Of a stretch of 64,000 nt of DNA, positions 8,928 through 18,399 are shown piece after piece. Made by a program: the position numbers and the translations under genes. The stretch's first letter is position 1; each line of letters starts with the position of its first letter. The notes below the pieces were generated by a model, which was given only the letters and a program-made list of their open reading frames with translations, did not search any database and was not told the DNA's origin. The DNA comes from PALSA-270 sp963832765 (lineage in GTDB: Bacteria > Acidobacteriota > Terriglobia > Terriglobales > Acidobacteriaceae): positions 402,909 through 466,908 of the forward strand of contig CAWHVI010000004.1 in assembly GCA_963832765.1 (NCBI GenBank), read 5' to 3'.

Positions 8928-9608
8928 CTATCGTTGATTCTGCAGATCGAAAGGGTAGCGCACTAGCGGAGTACGATCCTGCCCCGAGACGACGCCGCTG
9001 ACTGCCAGAGTGTACCTCCCCGAAACCTCCACTCCGGCCGGCACTTGAAGGGGCAGTGTATCCTTTGCGGCTTCGGCGGAGACAGGAAGAGACCAGACCA
9101 GGGACCCGGACGGCGAATACAACTCACATAAGTAAGACTGGAAGCGGTGGTCAGCCGGTACATCAACGAACAACAAGAAAGATTGATTCGGGCGGACTGA
9201 GAGCAGAGGAACTCGATCACTGCGCGCGCTGACCAACAACGCCGAAGGCAGAATCTGCGGAGTACGCAGATCCGCGACCTCTCTTCTTGTCCCAGGGCCG
9301 GCGACGAAATTTTGATATCCAATGACAAGCAGCAGCAAGGCCATAACCGGCACGGCGATGGCGGGCCGTAGCCAGGCGAACCATCCGGGCGCAGGACGGG
9401 TCGAAACTGCCACCGGCCGCGTAGCGGGCAGCTTTTCAGAGAGCGCCACTTTGCTGATCTCCACGAACGCGCTTGCCGCGCGCATATCGGAAGCACAGTC
9501 CGGGCAGGAGAAGAGATGCTCCTCGAATTCTTCCCGCAATTCCGGCGTGAGTTCTCCGAGCAGGTACTTCTCGGTGGCCATAGCTTGAATTGCGTCAGCG
9601 TGTTGCAT
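8928..9608 (-). CDS. Zinc-finger anti-sigma factor (transmembrane)
   Basis: 226 residues. The N-terminal ZAS domain has the HxxxCxxC zinc motif as HLFSCPDC (His31, Cys35, Cys38) after LLGELTPELREEFEEHLFSC. One membrane helix follows at about residues 80-97 (AIAVPVMALLLLVIGYQNF). The C-terminal periplasmic part is beta-rich (residues 110-226) and may sense an envelope signal. Proteins of this type hold an ECF sigma factor at the inner membrane until a signal releases it. The cognate sigma gene is directly upstream, 53 bases away and on the same strand. The partner assignment is inferred from adjacency. Confidence 0.9.
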   Translation of the reverse strand: MQHADAIQAMATEKYLLGELTPELREEFEEHLFSCPDCASDMRAASAFVEISKVALSEKLPATRPVAVSTRPAPGWFAWLRPAIAVPVMALLLLVIGYQNFVAGPGTRREVADLRTPQILPSALLVSARSDRVPLLSVRPNQSFLLFVDVPADHRFQSYLCELYSPSGSLVWSLPVSAEAAKDTLPLQVPAGVEVSGRYTLAVSGVVSGQDRTPLVRYPFDLQNQR

Positions 9609-9661
9609 CTACCTATTCCTTCTCCTCACATAGTGAAAGAGCGCCACCCATCGTTTCATGG

Positions 9662-10246
9662 CTATCCCGGCCTCTGTCCGGAAGAGGCTGCCATGCTCTT
9701 CAGGTATGAGGACTTAAAGGACAGTTTGGCGCGATGCAGCAAGACCCGGAAATATTCCCGATCCACCCCGAAATCTCGGCAAACGTCGCCTTTGTCGCAT
9801 TCGTCCAGGAATATGGCCTTGATGATCCGGCGGTCTTTTTCTGAGAGTTCCTCCAGAATTTGCAGGACTTTCTCCCGCATCTGCTTTTGCGAGATGACGC
9901 TGATCATGTCCACGGATTTGTCGGCGAATCGGGCATCTTCATCATCTTCGATCGGATCTTCCCGGGAAGCGGAACGGTAATGTTCGAGCAAAACGTTGTT
10001 ACAAACCGAGTTCACAAACGCTCCCAGGCGCTCCGGTTGTCGAATACCCTCTTCGCTGCGCAGAGTTGCAAAAACCCGGGCGAAGGTTTCTTGCCGCAAG
10101 TCCTCGACGGCCTGTGGCGAGCGCACGCGACTCCGCAATTTGAGTTGGATCAGTTCGCTGAAATAGCCGACGAAATGCTGTTCGGTGCGGTAGTCGCCGC
10201 CACGGAGTCGTTCTACGTAAGACTGATCAAATTCGTGGAATTGCAA
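9662..10246 (-). CDS. ECF-type RNA polymerase sigma factor
   Basis: 194 residues. Region 2 occupies about residues 20-95 (EDLRQETFARVFATL, then RLGAFVNSVCNNVLLEHYRS). Region 4 occupies residues 120-180 (LQILEELSEKDRRIIKAIFL, with a helix-turn-helix at VCRDFGVDREYFRVLLHRAK). This is the usual length for an ECF sigma factor lacking regions 1 and 3. It heads a minus-strand operon with an anti-sigma factor, an unknown protein and a CHAT-TPR lipoprotein. It probably controls its own operon, but no promoter motif could be proven by eye. Confidence 0.93.
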   Translation of the reverse strand: MQFHEFDQSYVERLRGGDYRTEQHFVGYFSELIQLKLRSRVRSPQAVEDLRQETFARVFATLRSEEGIRQPERLGAFVNSVCNNVLLEHYRSASREDPIEDDEDARFADKSVDMISVISQKQMREKVLQILEELSEKDRRIIKAIFLDECDKGDVCRDFGVDREYFRVLLHRAKLSFKSSYLKSMAASSGQRPG

Positions 10247-10521
10247 GCCCTTGGCCTCGTGAACACCTCCGCCAGTGGCAACATTCTATACCGCGAGAAG
10301 AGGCGCTGAAAGTTGCAGCCGAGTCAATAACTCGCGCCCAGGTTACTAATCCCACAGGCAACGTTCTCGACGCCCGCAAAAAAAATCAAGCGATCCTGAA
10401 ACGAAATTTAACCGATCTGCACCATTCCAATGAGCAAGGAACCGGAAGGTCCTGAAATGGCCCGAATCAAAACAGGTTCGGCTTGCTTACCGCCCCAAGA
10501 AGCGCTGCTGCTTTGAGGGGC

Positions 10522-10578
10522 ACAATCTCGGGGACGCCCTGCTATTCGGGGGAGGAGCAGGGTGTCCGCTGAGATTGT
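10522..10578. other. Large hairpin upstream of the sigma region-4 gene
   Basis: The gap 10247-10601 separates divergent operons and holds no other convincing gene. In it, ACAATCTC (10522-10529) pairs with GAGATTGT (10571-10578), and CCCTGCT in the left arm pairs with AGCAGGG in the right arm, around a loop of about 12 bases. It ends 23 bases before the proposed start at 10602, so it would be in the leader of the plus-strand transcript. It could be a dispersed repeat or an RNA control element. Confidence 0.45.
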
Positions 10579-10601
10579 TCTTGAAGAGAGGAATCATCCC
10601 G

Positions 10602-10877
10602 ATGCTGCTGGCAACCGACTCATGCCGCCCCACAATCCGGTGGTGCTCGACGCCTAACGGTGTTCTTCAAGCAGTTCTGATGCACGCGATGCAATTGCCG
10701 CGCGAATACCGCGAAGTCTATGTCCTCTGTGACATTCAAGGCTGGAGCATTACCGAAACTGCTGCCGCGCTGGGAATAGCTATGGACGTCGTAATACGAA
10801 GGCTCAAGCGCGCCCGGATTCAGATGGAAGACGTGATTGCACGCCTTTGCGAAATTCCTATGGTCCAGGACGCTTGA
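10602..10877 (+). CDS. Sigma-70 region 4-like protein (region 2 absent)
   Basis: 91 residues. The start at ATG 10602 is preceded by GAGAGGAA at a suitable distance. The middle matches ECF sigma region 4: LPREYREVYVLCDIQGWSIT, then ETAAALGIAMDVVIRRLKRA, which holds the helix-turn-helix. No region 2 is present, so it cannot act as a normal sigma factor. It may be a degenerate sigma factor or a stand-alone DNA-binding regulator. Two small ORFs follow closely on the same strand. The family call is good, the function unknown. Confidence 0.65.
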   Translation: MLLATDSCRPTIRWCSTPNGVLQAVLMHAMQLPREYREVYVLCDIQGWSITETAAALGIAMDVVIRRLKRARIQMEDVIARLCEIPMVQDA

Positions 10878-10907
10878 TCGAAAGAAATCGCTTCAGGAGG
10901 AACAATT

Positions 10908-11081
10908 GTGACGCCGACCGAACTGATGTACTGGTTCTTGCTTCCGCAGATCTGCATACCATACTGTCAGCACTCGCTAAGCCGCCTGGAACGATGGTGG
11001 AACCGAAGAGAAGGCTTGTCGTGCTGGCCGGCTGCTTTTCGGCTGCTGGCAAGATTTGCAAAAGAACTGAGCGACCAATGA
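10908..11081 (+). CDS. Small uncharacterised protein (57 aa)
   Basis: A GTG start at 10908 follows an excellent Shine-Dalgarno site, AGGAGG, seven bases upstream. The product begins MTPTELMYWFLLPQICIPYC and is rich in Trp, Cys and Arg, with LERWWNRREGLSCW in the middle. It has no recognised domain. The gene lies 30 bases after the sigma region-4 gene. Its stop codon overlaps the ATG of the next gene in an ATGA arrangement. The ribosome site and the overlap are the main support. Confidence 0.5.
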   Translation: MTPTELMYWFLLPQICIPYCQHSLSRLERWWNRREGLSCWPAAFRLLARFAKELSDQ

Positions 11082-11398
11082 AATGGAAATCCGCCATGTG
11101 TGACGATAATTCAATGAACTGGACATGCTCTCGTTTTCCGATCGTGGAGGGAGCTGAGCCGATCGAGACCATCGAGGATCTGCTTCGCCGGCACGGCTTC
11201 TTCGACTCTGCCGCACCGAATTCTGCCGCACAGAGTAGTGAAGAGACGAAGCTTTCCTTAGTCGAGAACCACCGAAGAGTGGAATCCGCGATTGAGCCCA
11301 GCCGCCCGCAGGATTCAAAATCTCGAAAATTGCTCCGGGCCAGCTCTACAGAGGGCCTGAGTTCCTACACGTCGATGACCCGACCGAGGTCCTTATAA
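11078..11398 (+). CDS. Uncharacterised protein (106 aa)
   Basis: It starts at ATG 11078 inside the ATGA overlap with the 57-aa gene. The first 50 residues (MKWKSAMCDDNSMNWTCSRF, then PIVEGAEPIETIEDLLRRHG) look structured; the last 50 are Ser/Arg-rich and probably disordered. No family is recognised. It is the last gene of a three-gene plus-strand unit with the sigma region-4 protein, so it might be a partner of that protein (inference). It converges on the TPR/DUF5107 gene, 54 bases away. Confidence 0.45.
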   Translation: MKWKSAMCDDNSMNWTCSRFPIVEGAEPIETIEDLLRRHGFFDSAAPNSAAQSSEETKLSLVENHRRVESAIEPSRPQDSKSRKLLRASSTEGLSSYTSMTRPRSL

Positions 11399-11452
11399 AA
11401 CTGCCAGTGTGATCGATCAGGCCAGCGCGGTCGGTACCGGGGCCAATATCGG

Positions 11453-14400
11453 TCACGTTCTTGCGGGCAACTCCAGTTCCGCGAGCAAGTCGGTCGCGAG
11501 CAGGTGATTGCAGTCCAGGTGTAAGACTTCCTTGAGCAGAGCCCGCGCCCTTTCGGAGTTTCCCAGGCCCAAGTGTGCTTCGGCCTGCAAGAAAAGGGAA
11601 GTGACGGTGTTCCGCTTCTGCAAGTCATCCTCGAACAGCAACATGGCTGGGAGGGAAGTCGCGAAGTAGTCAATCTTGGCTTCCTTTCTCTGGAGTGCTT
11701 CGGCGTAAGTCAAGAGTGAACGCAAAAGTTCTTCGGCCGAGGAAGCGCGTCCAAGCCGCTTCAGTGCGAGAGCATTGTAGTAAGTCATTTCGGAGAATGA
11801 CTTCACGCTCATCTCCTGGAAGTCGCCTTTGTGCCGGGCTGCGCGCTCCCAGCTCTCCCGGGCAGCCGCATGGCTTCCTGCTGCGTGCTGAGCCTCTCCG
11901 ATCAGACAGTAAATGTCGCTCTGATTGGCCAGTAGGTGTGTAGCTTCACCCAGGTTTTCCGGGCAAGAGAGTGCTGCCTCAAAATGACCGAGTGCCTCAC
12001 GGCTCTTTCCATCAGCCAGCGCGTTACGGCCAAGCGCGAGGTGTGTGCGCACGTGCTGCCCGAGGACCAACCCCTCGCCGCCTTCCCAGGGCTGAAATTT
12101 ACGCGACTGCAGCAATGCCAGCGCTCTCTGGGGCTGCCGCGTCTGGTTATAGAGCGTGGCCAACTCGACAGACAGATCGTCGCGCTGCCGCACGAGCTCC
12201 GGATGCTTCTCTAACTCGGCCAGACGGAGCGCAGGCGTTTCGCCAACTCGCTTCCAGAGTTGATCGCGCTCGTAGAGCACCCGTGCATCGGCAGGATTGG
12301 CACGCAAGGCTCTGTCAAAAGCCGAGTGTGCTTTTTCAGCGTCCTCGAGCACATTGAAATAGCCAATGCCGAGGTTGCGCCAGGCGACAGAAAACGAGGG
12401 ATCCAGGTGAACCGATTTTTCCCAATAAACAATCGCTTCACGGTGCCGCCGCTTGTCATAAAGGAGATTGCCCAGGTAGTAGGCGGCGCGCCCGTCGTTC
12501 GGGTCGCAGTTCTTGGATGATTCCAGAATAACGAGTTCTTCCAGCCGGCTGGGGAAGCAATAGTCCGGCGTAGCGGTTGCCGCTTCGTTCCGAGCCTTGC
12601 GCGCTGCAGCCGTGTCACCAGTATGCTCGTAGAAATAACCCAAAGCATAAAGAAGCATGGGAACGGACCCGTCGTTCACACCCCGGTCGAGGGCTCGCAG
12701 AATCTCAATAGAATTCCGGTAAAGTCCAGCGCGAGCGTAGTCCAGTGCAAGATCGAAAAGAAGCTGGTTGTCCTTCGGCAATGTGCCGTCGTGCAGATAC
12801 CGCGTCCATGAATCCATGCGATCCAGGGCAAGTGTTTCGCTCAGAAGCTGCTCGGCTTGCTGGTTTCTGTCCAGCTGGCGAAGCACAATCACATACAGAT
12901 TGCGTGCGTTCAGGTGATCGGCATTCTTTCGCAAAGAAAACTCAAGATGCTGATACGCGCGCTCCCACTTCCCCTGTTTGACATCCAATTCGGCGAGCGA
13001 AAAATATGCCGACGGCTGCCATGCCTGATTCCAGGCAGATTTGTAAAACGCCGAATAGGCTTCATCGTCACATCCCAGGTAACGCAAGGTCAGGCCGAGG
13101 TTGTAGTAAGGTTCGCCGTCATAGGGATTCGGGTTGCGAAGCGTAAGGCGCTTCACAGCGCGGCGAAAGTGCGCTTCGGCTTCGGTGAATTCTCCCCGGC
13201 GAAGATGCCATCGGCCCATCGCATTGTTGCAGCGGCTGTCGCCCGGATCACGGCTTAAGTGCTTCCTGCCAATAGGCCTCGGGATAGCGGGTAGCGTGAC
13301 GATACTGTTCCAGGTGCAATCCGGTAACGTAAAGTTCGTCAGCGCTTGTGATGTTTTGCGGAAGCGGAGGCTCAGTTGCCGGGGGAGGAACGGCCTGTTC
13401 TTTCAGAGGTTCCAGGGCATAACGAAGCAGGGTTTTGCCGTTATCCGCTTCGATGGTGATGGCAAGATCACTTGCTTGCAGCCCGGGGCCTGGCCCCGCG
13501 GTTTCAACAAATGATGTTTCCGGAGACAGATCGCGAACCCATTCGGCGATAATGACATCCTTTGAATGCAAACGAATTTTTGCGGAATGGACGGCGCTTG
13601 TTACACAAACACCCACTCGCACATTGCCTTCCGAAACCTGCAAACTTAAGGCTGCATCGAGATTCGCTTTCTGCACCGCCCCGATGTCGCGAATGGGGTA
13701 CCAGAATTGGCTGAAGGTTTTGGTTTCCCCCGGTGCAAGGAAAGAAAAATCAGGCTGATTGTCCGTGTAAACCCCGGCCATCAATTCGATATACGGGCCA
13801 TCTTCGTCGGTCAAATTTCGGTCCCACGCATAGCCAAAGGGATGATTTCCCCACGTCCATTGCTTCTTTCCCGGGGCGATGTGGTGATTGGCCAGCAGAA
13901 CCACGCCGGCGTTTCTTGCGTGGTCGTAACCTCCGTGAAAATCTTCGTTCGATCCCATTGCCATGTAGCTGGTCGGAACGGGGATGTTGGCATACCAGCC
14001 CAGGTCGTTCGGAGGATATGTTCCCGACGGAACAAACGCTGGCGGCAGCTCTTCCTGCGGTATTCCACTGCGAGCACGCTCTCCATAGTCCACGCCGTAG
14101 TAGTAGCCATCGCAGAGCGGAAAACGGCTCATGGCCCGCTTGGCGTGGTCGGCAACGTAATGCACATCGGGCGGGAAGAACGATTGATATAGCTCGTGCA
14201 CGCGAGTGGCGATGTTGGCCCACCAGAGAAAGGTCTGCGCGAGGGGAGTGCGATTGTACAGTCGTACCTTCAGTTCGATGTACGACTTGCCGGGGTGCAG
14301 ACACACGCCATGCATGCCTTTCAGGCGGTTCATGGGATCGTGATCGCTGCACCAGATCGTGCGGGAACCGTCCACATGTTCTTCGATTTCGGCATTCACC

Positions 14401-14828
14401 GGCATGAATGTGGCCGGGCGATGGTGCTGCGGCCAGTTGAATTCCACGCCACCGGAAATCCAGGGGCCGGCGAGACCGACCAGCGCCGGCTTGATGACGT
14501 TTTGCCGGTAGAAAAAATCGTAATTGTTAGTCTTGTCGAGGCCGACCTGAATGCGGCCGCCGATTTCGGGCAGAACCATCACCCTTACAAATTCGTTTTC
14601 GATATGCAAAGCTTGCCAGCTATGCTCTTGCGCTTCCGTGGTAATGCGATCGGTGAATGGCAGGGGATACACCTTGCCGCTGCTTCCCTGGTATACGCGT
14701 TTCTCCAGAAACATTGGGTTCTTGTCTGGAGGAAGGGGATGGTACGTCGAAATGACGACCGGTTCGGCCCAGGCTTTCACTGGGCCAGTCTGTCTTGTCG
14801 GTGCGCTCGGAAGTTCAAGCTTATTCAT
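11453..14828 (-). CDS. DUF5107 domain protein with C-terminal TPR repeats, interrupted by a +1 frameshift
   Basis: Two abutting ORFs form a single protein of about 1,120 residues. The N-terminal part carries the DUF5107 beta-sandwich domain, a galactose-mutarotase-like fold (GGRIQVGLDKTNNYDFFYRQ, SGGVEFNWPQHHRP). At 13252-13253 an extra base (AAG CCG TGA) creates a stop; dropping one C continues as LKRDPGDSRCNNAMGRWHLR. The rest, to 11453, is at least ten TPR motifs (for example DGRAAYYLGNLLYDKRRHRE). DUF5107-TPR proteins of this size are common in Acidobacteriota and usually lie near glycosidase genes. It follows the GH97 gene by about 34 bases and is probably co-expressed with it. The function is unproven. 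The break may be a sequencing error. Confidence 0.82.
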
Positions 14829-14862
14829 GTAGGGAGTATCCACGTCAAAGAGTCAGAACAGA

Positions 14863-16914
14863 CTAGCGTGCTTTCGTCAAAATCATCGTGAAACCTCCCC
14901 CGGGAGCCATATGCAAGGGGATGGTAGTGGCTGACGTTACTTGCATATGCTTGATCTGCAGACTGGTCGCATTCTTATCTGCATCGGGGCCGTCGGCAAA
15001 GATTTCGGCTTTATACTCTCCCGAACCGAGGAAGTCGAGAGCGAGGGTAATGTCGCGAGCCTCCCAGTTGGTCAGACCACCAACATACCATCTGTCTCCG
15101 TGGCGCCGGGCTATGGTGACGTATTCCGCAACAGACCCATTTAAGACCTTTGTCTCATCCCAGGTAGTAGGAACTTTTTCCAGAAATTCCATGCCTGGCT
15201 GGTTGCGGTAAGCTTCGGGATAGCCCCAGACCATTTCCAGAGCCGCTTCGAGTACGACATACAGCCCAAGCTGGTGCGCTCTGGTGCCCTGAGCCATGGG
15301 TTCGGTCTCTCGCGGCTTGAATTGCCCCCGGGTTGCATTAAGGAAAGAGCCCGGCGCGTAATCCAGCCCCCCTGCCAACATGCGGGTGAACGGAATAGTT
15401 ACGTCGTGTTCCGGAGTCGTCCGCTTGCTCCAGAGACTGTATTCCAGTCCCATAACCGCTTCGCGTACGAGAAGGTTGGGATAGGTGCGGCTCTCTCCCG
15501 TGGGTTTATAAGTCCCATGAAAATCCACCACCAGATGATGCTGCGCTGCTTTTTGGAGCACACGTTCACAAAAGTTCACCATTTCCTGATCGTCGCGATC
15601 CATGAAGTCCACTTTGATGCCGGCAATCCCCCATTTTTCATAGAGAGAGAATGCAACGTCCATCTGCCGATCAATAGCTGTCCATGGAGCCCAGAGCAGA
15701 AGACGGACATTCTTCGACTTGGCGTAGCGCAACAGATCTTGCATATCCAGTGTGGGCACCGGTTGGGTGATGTCCTCATGCGTGGACCAACCATCATCGA
15801 GTAGGGCGTACTCAAAATGGTGTTCGGCGGAGAAATCGACAAAATGCTCATAAGTCGCAGTGTTCGGGCCGGCTACAAAATTCGTTGGGTAGGGATATTG
15901 CCCGGTCCACCAGAAGAGCGAAGTCTTTCCTGGGACGATCCAGGATGTGTCCTGCACGCGACTTGGCCTGCTCAAGTCCTTCACCAGGTAATTGTGCTCG
16001 ATCAATGTGCCCGGGGTCGGAGCGATCATCAACACCCGCCAAGGGGTGAGTTTCGGGGTGTTGGCCAATACGGCCTCATCTGGCCGGCTTGGCAGCGGAG
16101 AGAGAACGGCGGCAAGAGCATGAGGCACACCCTCGATCCCGCGAAGGTACATCCCGGCGTAGTCAGTCAAGTCGGCTTCGAGCAGCCCAACCCAAGGGCC
16201 GTCGGTTTGATGGATAAGCAACGGCAATAGAAACAGCGAATCCTGGCGAATGTCATCCAACTGGACCTTTTTGAACTCACCCTCGTAGGGGGAAACAAAC
16301 TTGCCAATATTCAGGCCATAGGCGGCCGCATCTGCGGGAAAAACAAATCCAGTTGCTTCCGATGAAATAGTGAAAGAATTGATGTTCGGCTGTTGCGGTA
16401 TCCGGTAGCGGAACGCAACGCCTTCATCGTATGCGCGCAGAACAATGTCCAAGCGCCGCTTCAGGCCTTTCTTTTCCTGCAACGCAACTTCGAGTTCCTG
16501 GAAATGATTGCGCACCTGGTGCTGAGCTCCAGCCACTTGATCCCAGGTTTCATCGCCGGACCGGGGCTTGGTTCCCAACACCCGAAGTCCTTTGTTCAGG
16601 GCGGGTTCTCCCTTCAGGTACAGGCCTAATGGCGAGTCGTTAAGGACCGCTTGTCCTTTATAGGCGACGTCGTACACCGGCTCTCCCTTACTACTCAGCT
16701 TGAGGGAGATTGAAAGCTTTCCATCGGGAGATTGGGCCGTGTACCTTTCGGCCGCATGTACATGAGGCGCGCAGGTAAGCAGAATCGCCCCCAACCAGCA
16801 GGCGCCGAGCGCAACCCCGAAATTGTAAGAAGAGATAGAGGCACGCCACAAACGGCCAGCCGACTTCGTCATTACGTGTACGTTAACGATTCGGAGCATG
16901 CCATACTTGAACAT
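14863..16914 (-). CDS. Glycoside hydrolase family 97 protein
   Basis: About 683 residues. A long basic N-region and a membrane segment (VALGACWLGAILLTCAPHVHA) suggest a signal peptide. The N-terminal beta-sandwich (RYTAQSPDGKLSISLKLSSK) leads into a TIM barrel with EYALLDDGWST, RLLLWAPW and GIKVDFMDRDDQ, and a C-terminal beta domain follows. GH97 enzymes cleave alpha-glucosides or alpha-galactosides. The Asp of KVDFM (near 436) occupies the nucleophile position of the retaining subgroup, so a retaining alpha-galactosidase-like activity is possible but not certain. ATG 16914 has AGGA nine bases upstream; ATG 16920 is the alternative. The LacI gene ends 23 bases upstream. A CGTTAACG palindrome at 16881-16888, inside the 5' coding end, resembles LacI-family operators. 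Confidence 0.88.
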   Translation of the reverse strand: MFKYGMLRIVNVHVMTKSAGRLWRASISSYNFGVALGACWLGAILLTCAPHVHAAERYTAQSPDGKLSISLKLSSKGEPVYDVAYKGQAVLNDSPLGLYLKGEPALNKGLRVLGTKPRSGDETWDQVAGAQHQVRNHFQELEVALQEKKGLKRRLDIVLRAYDEGVAFRYRIPQQPNINSFTISSEATGFVFPADAAAYGLNIGKFVSPYEGEFKKVQLDDIRQDSLFLLPLLIHQTDGPWVGLLEADLTDYAGMYLRGIEGVPHALAAVLSPLPSRPDEAVLANTPKLTPWRVLMIAPTPGTLIEHNYLVKDLSRPSRVQDTSWIVPGKTSLFWWTGQYPYPTNFVAGPNTATYEHFVDFSAEHHFEYALLDDGWSTHEDITQPVPTLDMQDLLRYAKSKNVRLLLWAPWTAIDRQMDVAFSLYEKWGIAGIKVDFMDRDDQEMVNFCERVLQKAAQHHLVVDFHGTYKPTGESRTYPNLLVREAVMGLEYSLWSKRTTPEHDVTIPFTRMLAGGLDYAPGSFLNATRGQFKPRETEPMAQGTRAHQLGLYVVLEAALEMVWGYPEAYRNQPGMEFLEKVPTTWDETKVLNGSVAEYVTIARRHGDRWYVGGLTNWEARDITLALDFLGSGEYKAEIFADGPDADKNATSLQIKHMQVTSATTIPLHMAPGGGFTMILTKAR

Positions 16915-16937
16915 AGCCATGTCCTGAACGTCAACTC

Positions 16938-18107
16938 CTAAAGAGGAACTTTCCCCGCTCCTGTTTGCGGCAGTTTTCTGTCGCGAAGTTCTATCAGTGA
17001 GTTTTCAACAAAAAGGTCGAGGTTGCTTCGCAGCACGATATGAGGAGCAAGCTTGTGAATGGGCCGGGGCCGAACTCCTTCCATTAAGAAATGGTACAAG
17101 GCCTCAAACGCCAACCGGCCCTGGGTAAACGGCCGTTGGTAGATGGTTGCGAGTGCTTTGCCCGAACGAATCAGCGGGACGACCTCCGGGAATAGATCTG
17201 TGAGCACAACGGTAAGTTTTCCAACCTTTGCATTCTCCTCCAGCGCTTTGATCACCGGCAATGAATTGGCAGTGCTCACGTAAAGTCCTGCTAACTTTGG
17301 GTGTCGTGCAAGAAGTTTGCAAGTCTGTTGGTAGGCTTCCCGCTGGCTATCGTGGGTCTCGGCAACTTTCACCAATGAAGCAGCGCTGCGCAAATCCTGA
17401 AGCATGGAGCGGAAGCCTCGTACTTTTTCAGAGTGATCGAAAGTGGATAGATCTCCTGTGAGAATCGCGATTTCCCGGTTGCCTTGCGATGTGCGGGTGA
17501 ACAGTTCCGCGGCTACCGCGCCACTGATGAAGGGATCGCAGCAGACGGCAGTTAATCGGTCCGTGTGCGGTGCGTCTGTTGCTACACACACCACGGGAAT
17601 GCCCCGAGACGTAGCTTTACGAATGAGGGGCGTGGACCGGGAGCTGGGCGCGAGGATGATACCGTCGAATGGCTTGCCCAGCGCAGCCCGTACCGACTCA
17701 ACTTCACCCTGACCGATGCGCGGGTACATCTTGAATTCGATGTTTAGCTCTGGCCGAAATTGAGCGGCAGCCTGCCTGATTCCTTCCCGCAAAGTATCGA
17801 AGAAAGAGGCAATCTGTTGGGGAAGATGAATAGAGATCGTCTTTTGGTGACCGAGCTTCAAGTAACGGGCGGCAAGATTTGGCCGATAGCCTAGGCTCTC
17901 CGCGGTTTGCACGATCTTCGCACGAGTGACGGGATTGATGCCCGGCCGGGAGTGTAACGCACGATCTACCGTGCCAATGGAGACACCTGCCGCTTTGGCG
18001 ATTTCCTTGATCCCCGGAGTATTTCGGCTTGAATGGTTCTCATGAAGGATTGGCGAAGCTGTTCCGGATAGGCCAGGGCGATTGCTGCCTTGCTTTGAAA
18101 TCTTCAT
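16938..18107 (-). CDS. LacI-family transcriptional regulator
   Basis: 389 residues. After a 35-residue extension comes the LacI helix-turn-helix (IKEIAKAAGVSIGTVDRALH) with the hinge region SLGYRPNLAARYL. A periplasmic-binding-protein-like effector domain fills residues 85-375 (ISIHLPQQIASFFDTLREGI, DGIILAPSS, GNREIAILTGDLS). Such regulators repress sugar genes until a ligand binds. The GH97 and DUF5107 genes follow at once in the same direction, and GH42-like genes lie upstream, so they are its likely targets. The start is GTG 18110 or ATG 18107; neither has a strong ribosome site. Confidence 0.9.
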   Translation of the reverse strand: MKISKQGSNRPGLSGTASPILHENHSSRNTPGIKEIAKAAGVSIGTVDRALHSRPGINPVTRAKIVQTAESLGYRPNLAARYLKLGHQKTISIHLPQQIASFFDTLREGIRQAAAQFRPELNIEFKMYPRIGQGEVESVRAALGKPFDGIILAPSSRSTPLIRKATSRGIPVVCVATDAPHTDRLTAVCCDPFISGAVAAELFTRTSQGNREIAILTGDLSTFDHSEKVRGFRSMLQDLRSAASLVKVAETHDSQREAYQQTCKLLARHPKLAGLYVSTANSLPVIKALEENAKVGKLTVVLTDLFPEVVPLIRSGKALATIYQRPFTQGRLAFEALYHFLMEGVRPRPIHKLAPHIVLRSNLDLFVENSLIELRDRKLPQTGAGKVPL

Positions 18108-18137
18108 CACTCAATCCGAATAAGGGGTCCCCCCCAC

Positions 18138-18170
18138 AAGACTTCAGCGGGCGGTTGCTGCGGAAGTCTT
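18138..18170. promoter_or_regulatory. Inverted repeat upstream of the LacI gene
   Basis: AAGACTTC (18138-18145) and GAAGTCTT (18163-18170) form an eight-base inverted repeat with a 17-base spacer. It lies in the 290-base gap between the first GH42-like gene and the LacI gene. It could be an autoregulatory operator or a hairpin. The remaining gap sequence, 18171-18399, shows nothing I can support. Confidence 0.3.
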
Positions 18171-18399
18171 TAATGATATCTGTGAGGACCTGATAATTGG
18201 AAGGGACTCTGGTGAGCATTCAGGAGTTCGAACGCACGCTTGGCATGCTTCCGATAGTTGACCGATCACCCGTCGCATGCGGAGAAATCAGGAAACCGCG
18301 ATGACGACCGTGGCGCGAGGAAAGCCATTCAACTGCATCTTCGGCACATCCAATCGAGCAAGCAAGGACCTAAAAACAAGGGTGATGCTCAGGCTTTCT

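Noticed and set aside
13733..14407. 224-aa plus-strand ORF
   Set aside because: Antisense to the DUF5107 domain, which has clear family sequence; the ORF shows no family features.
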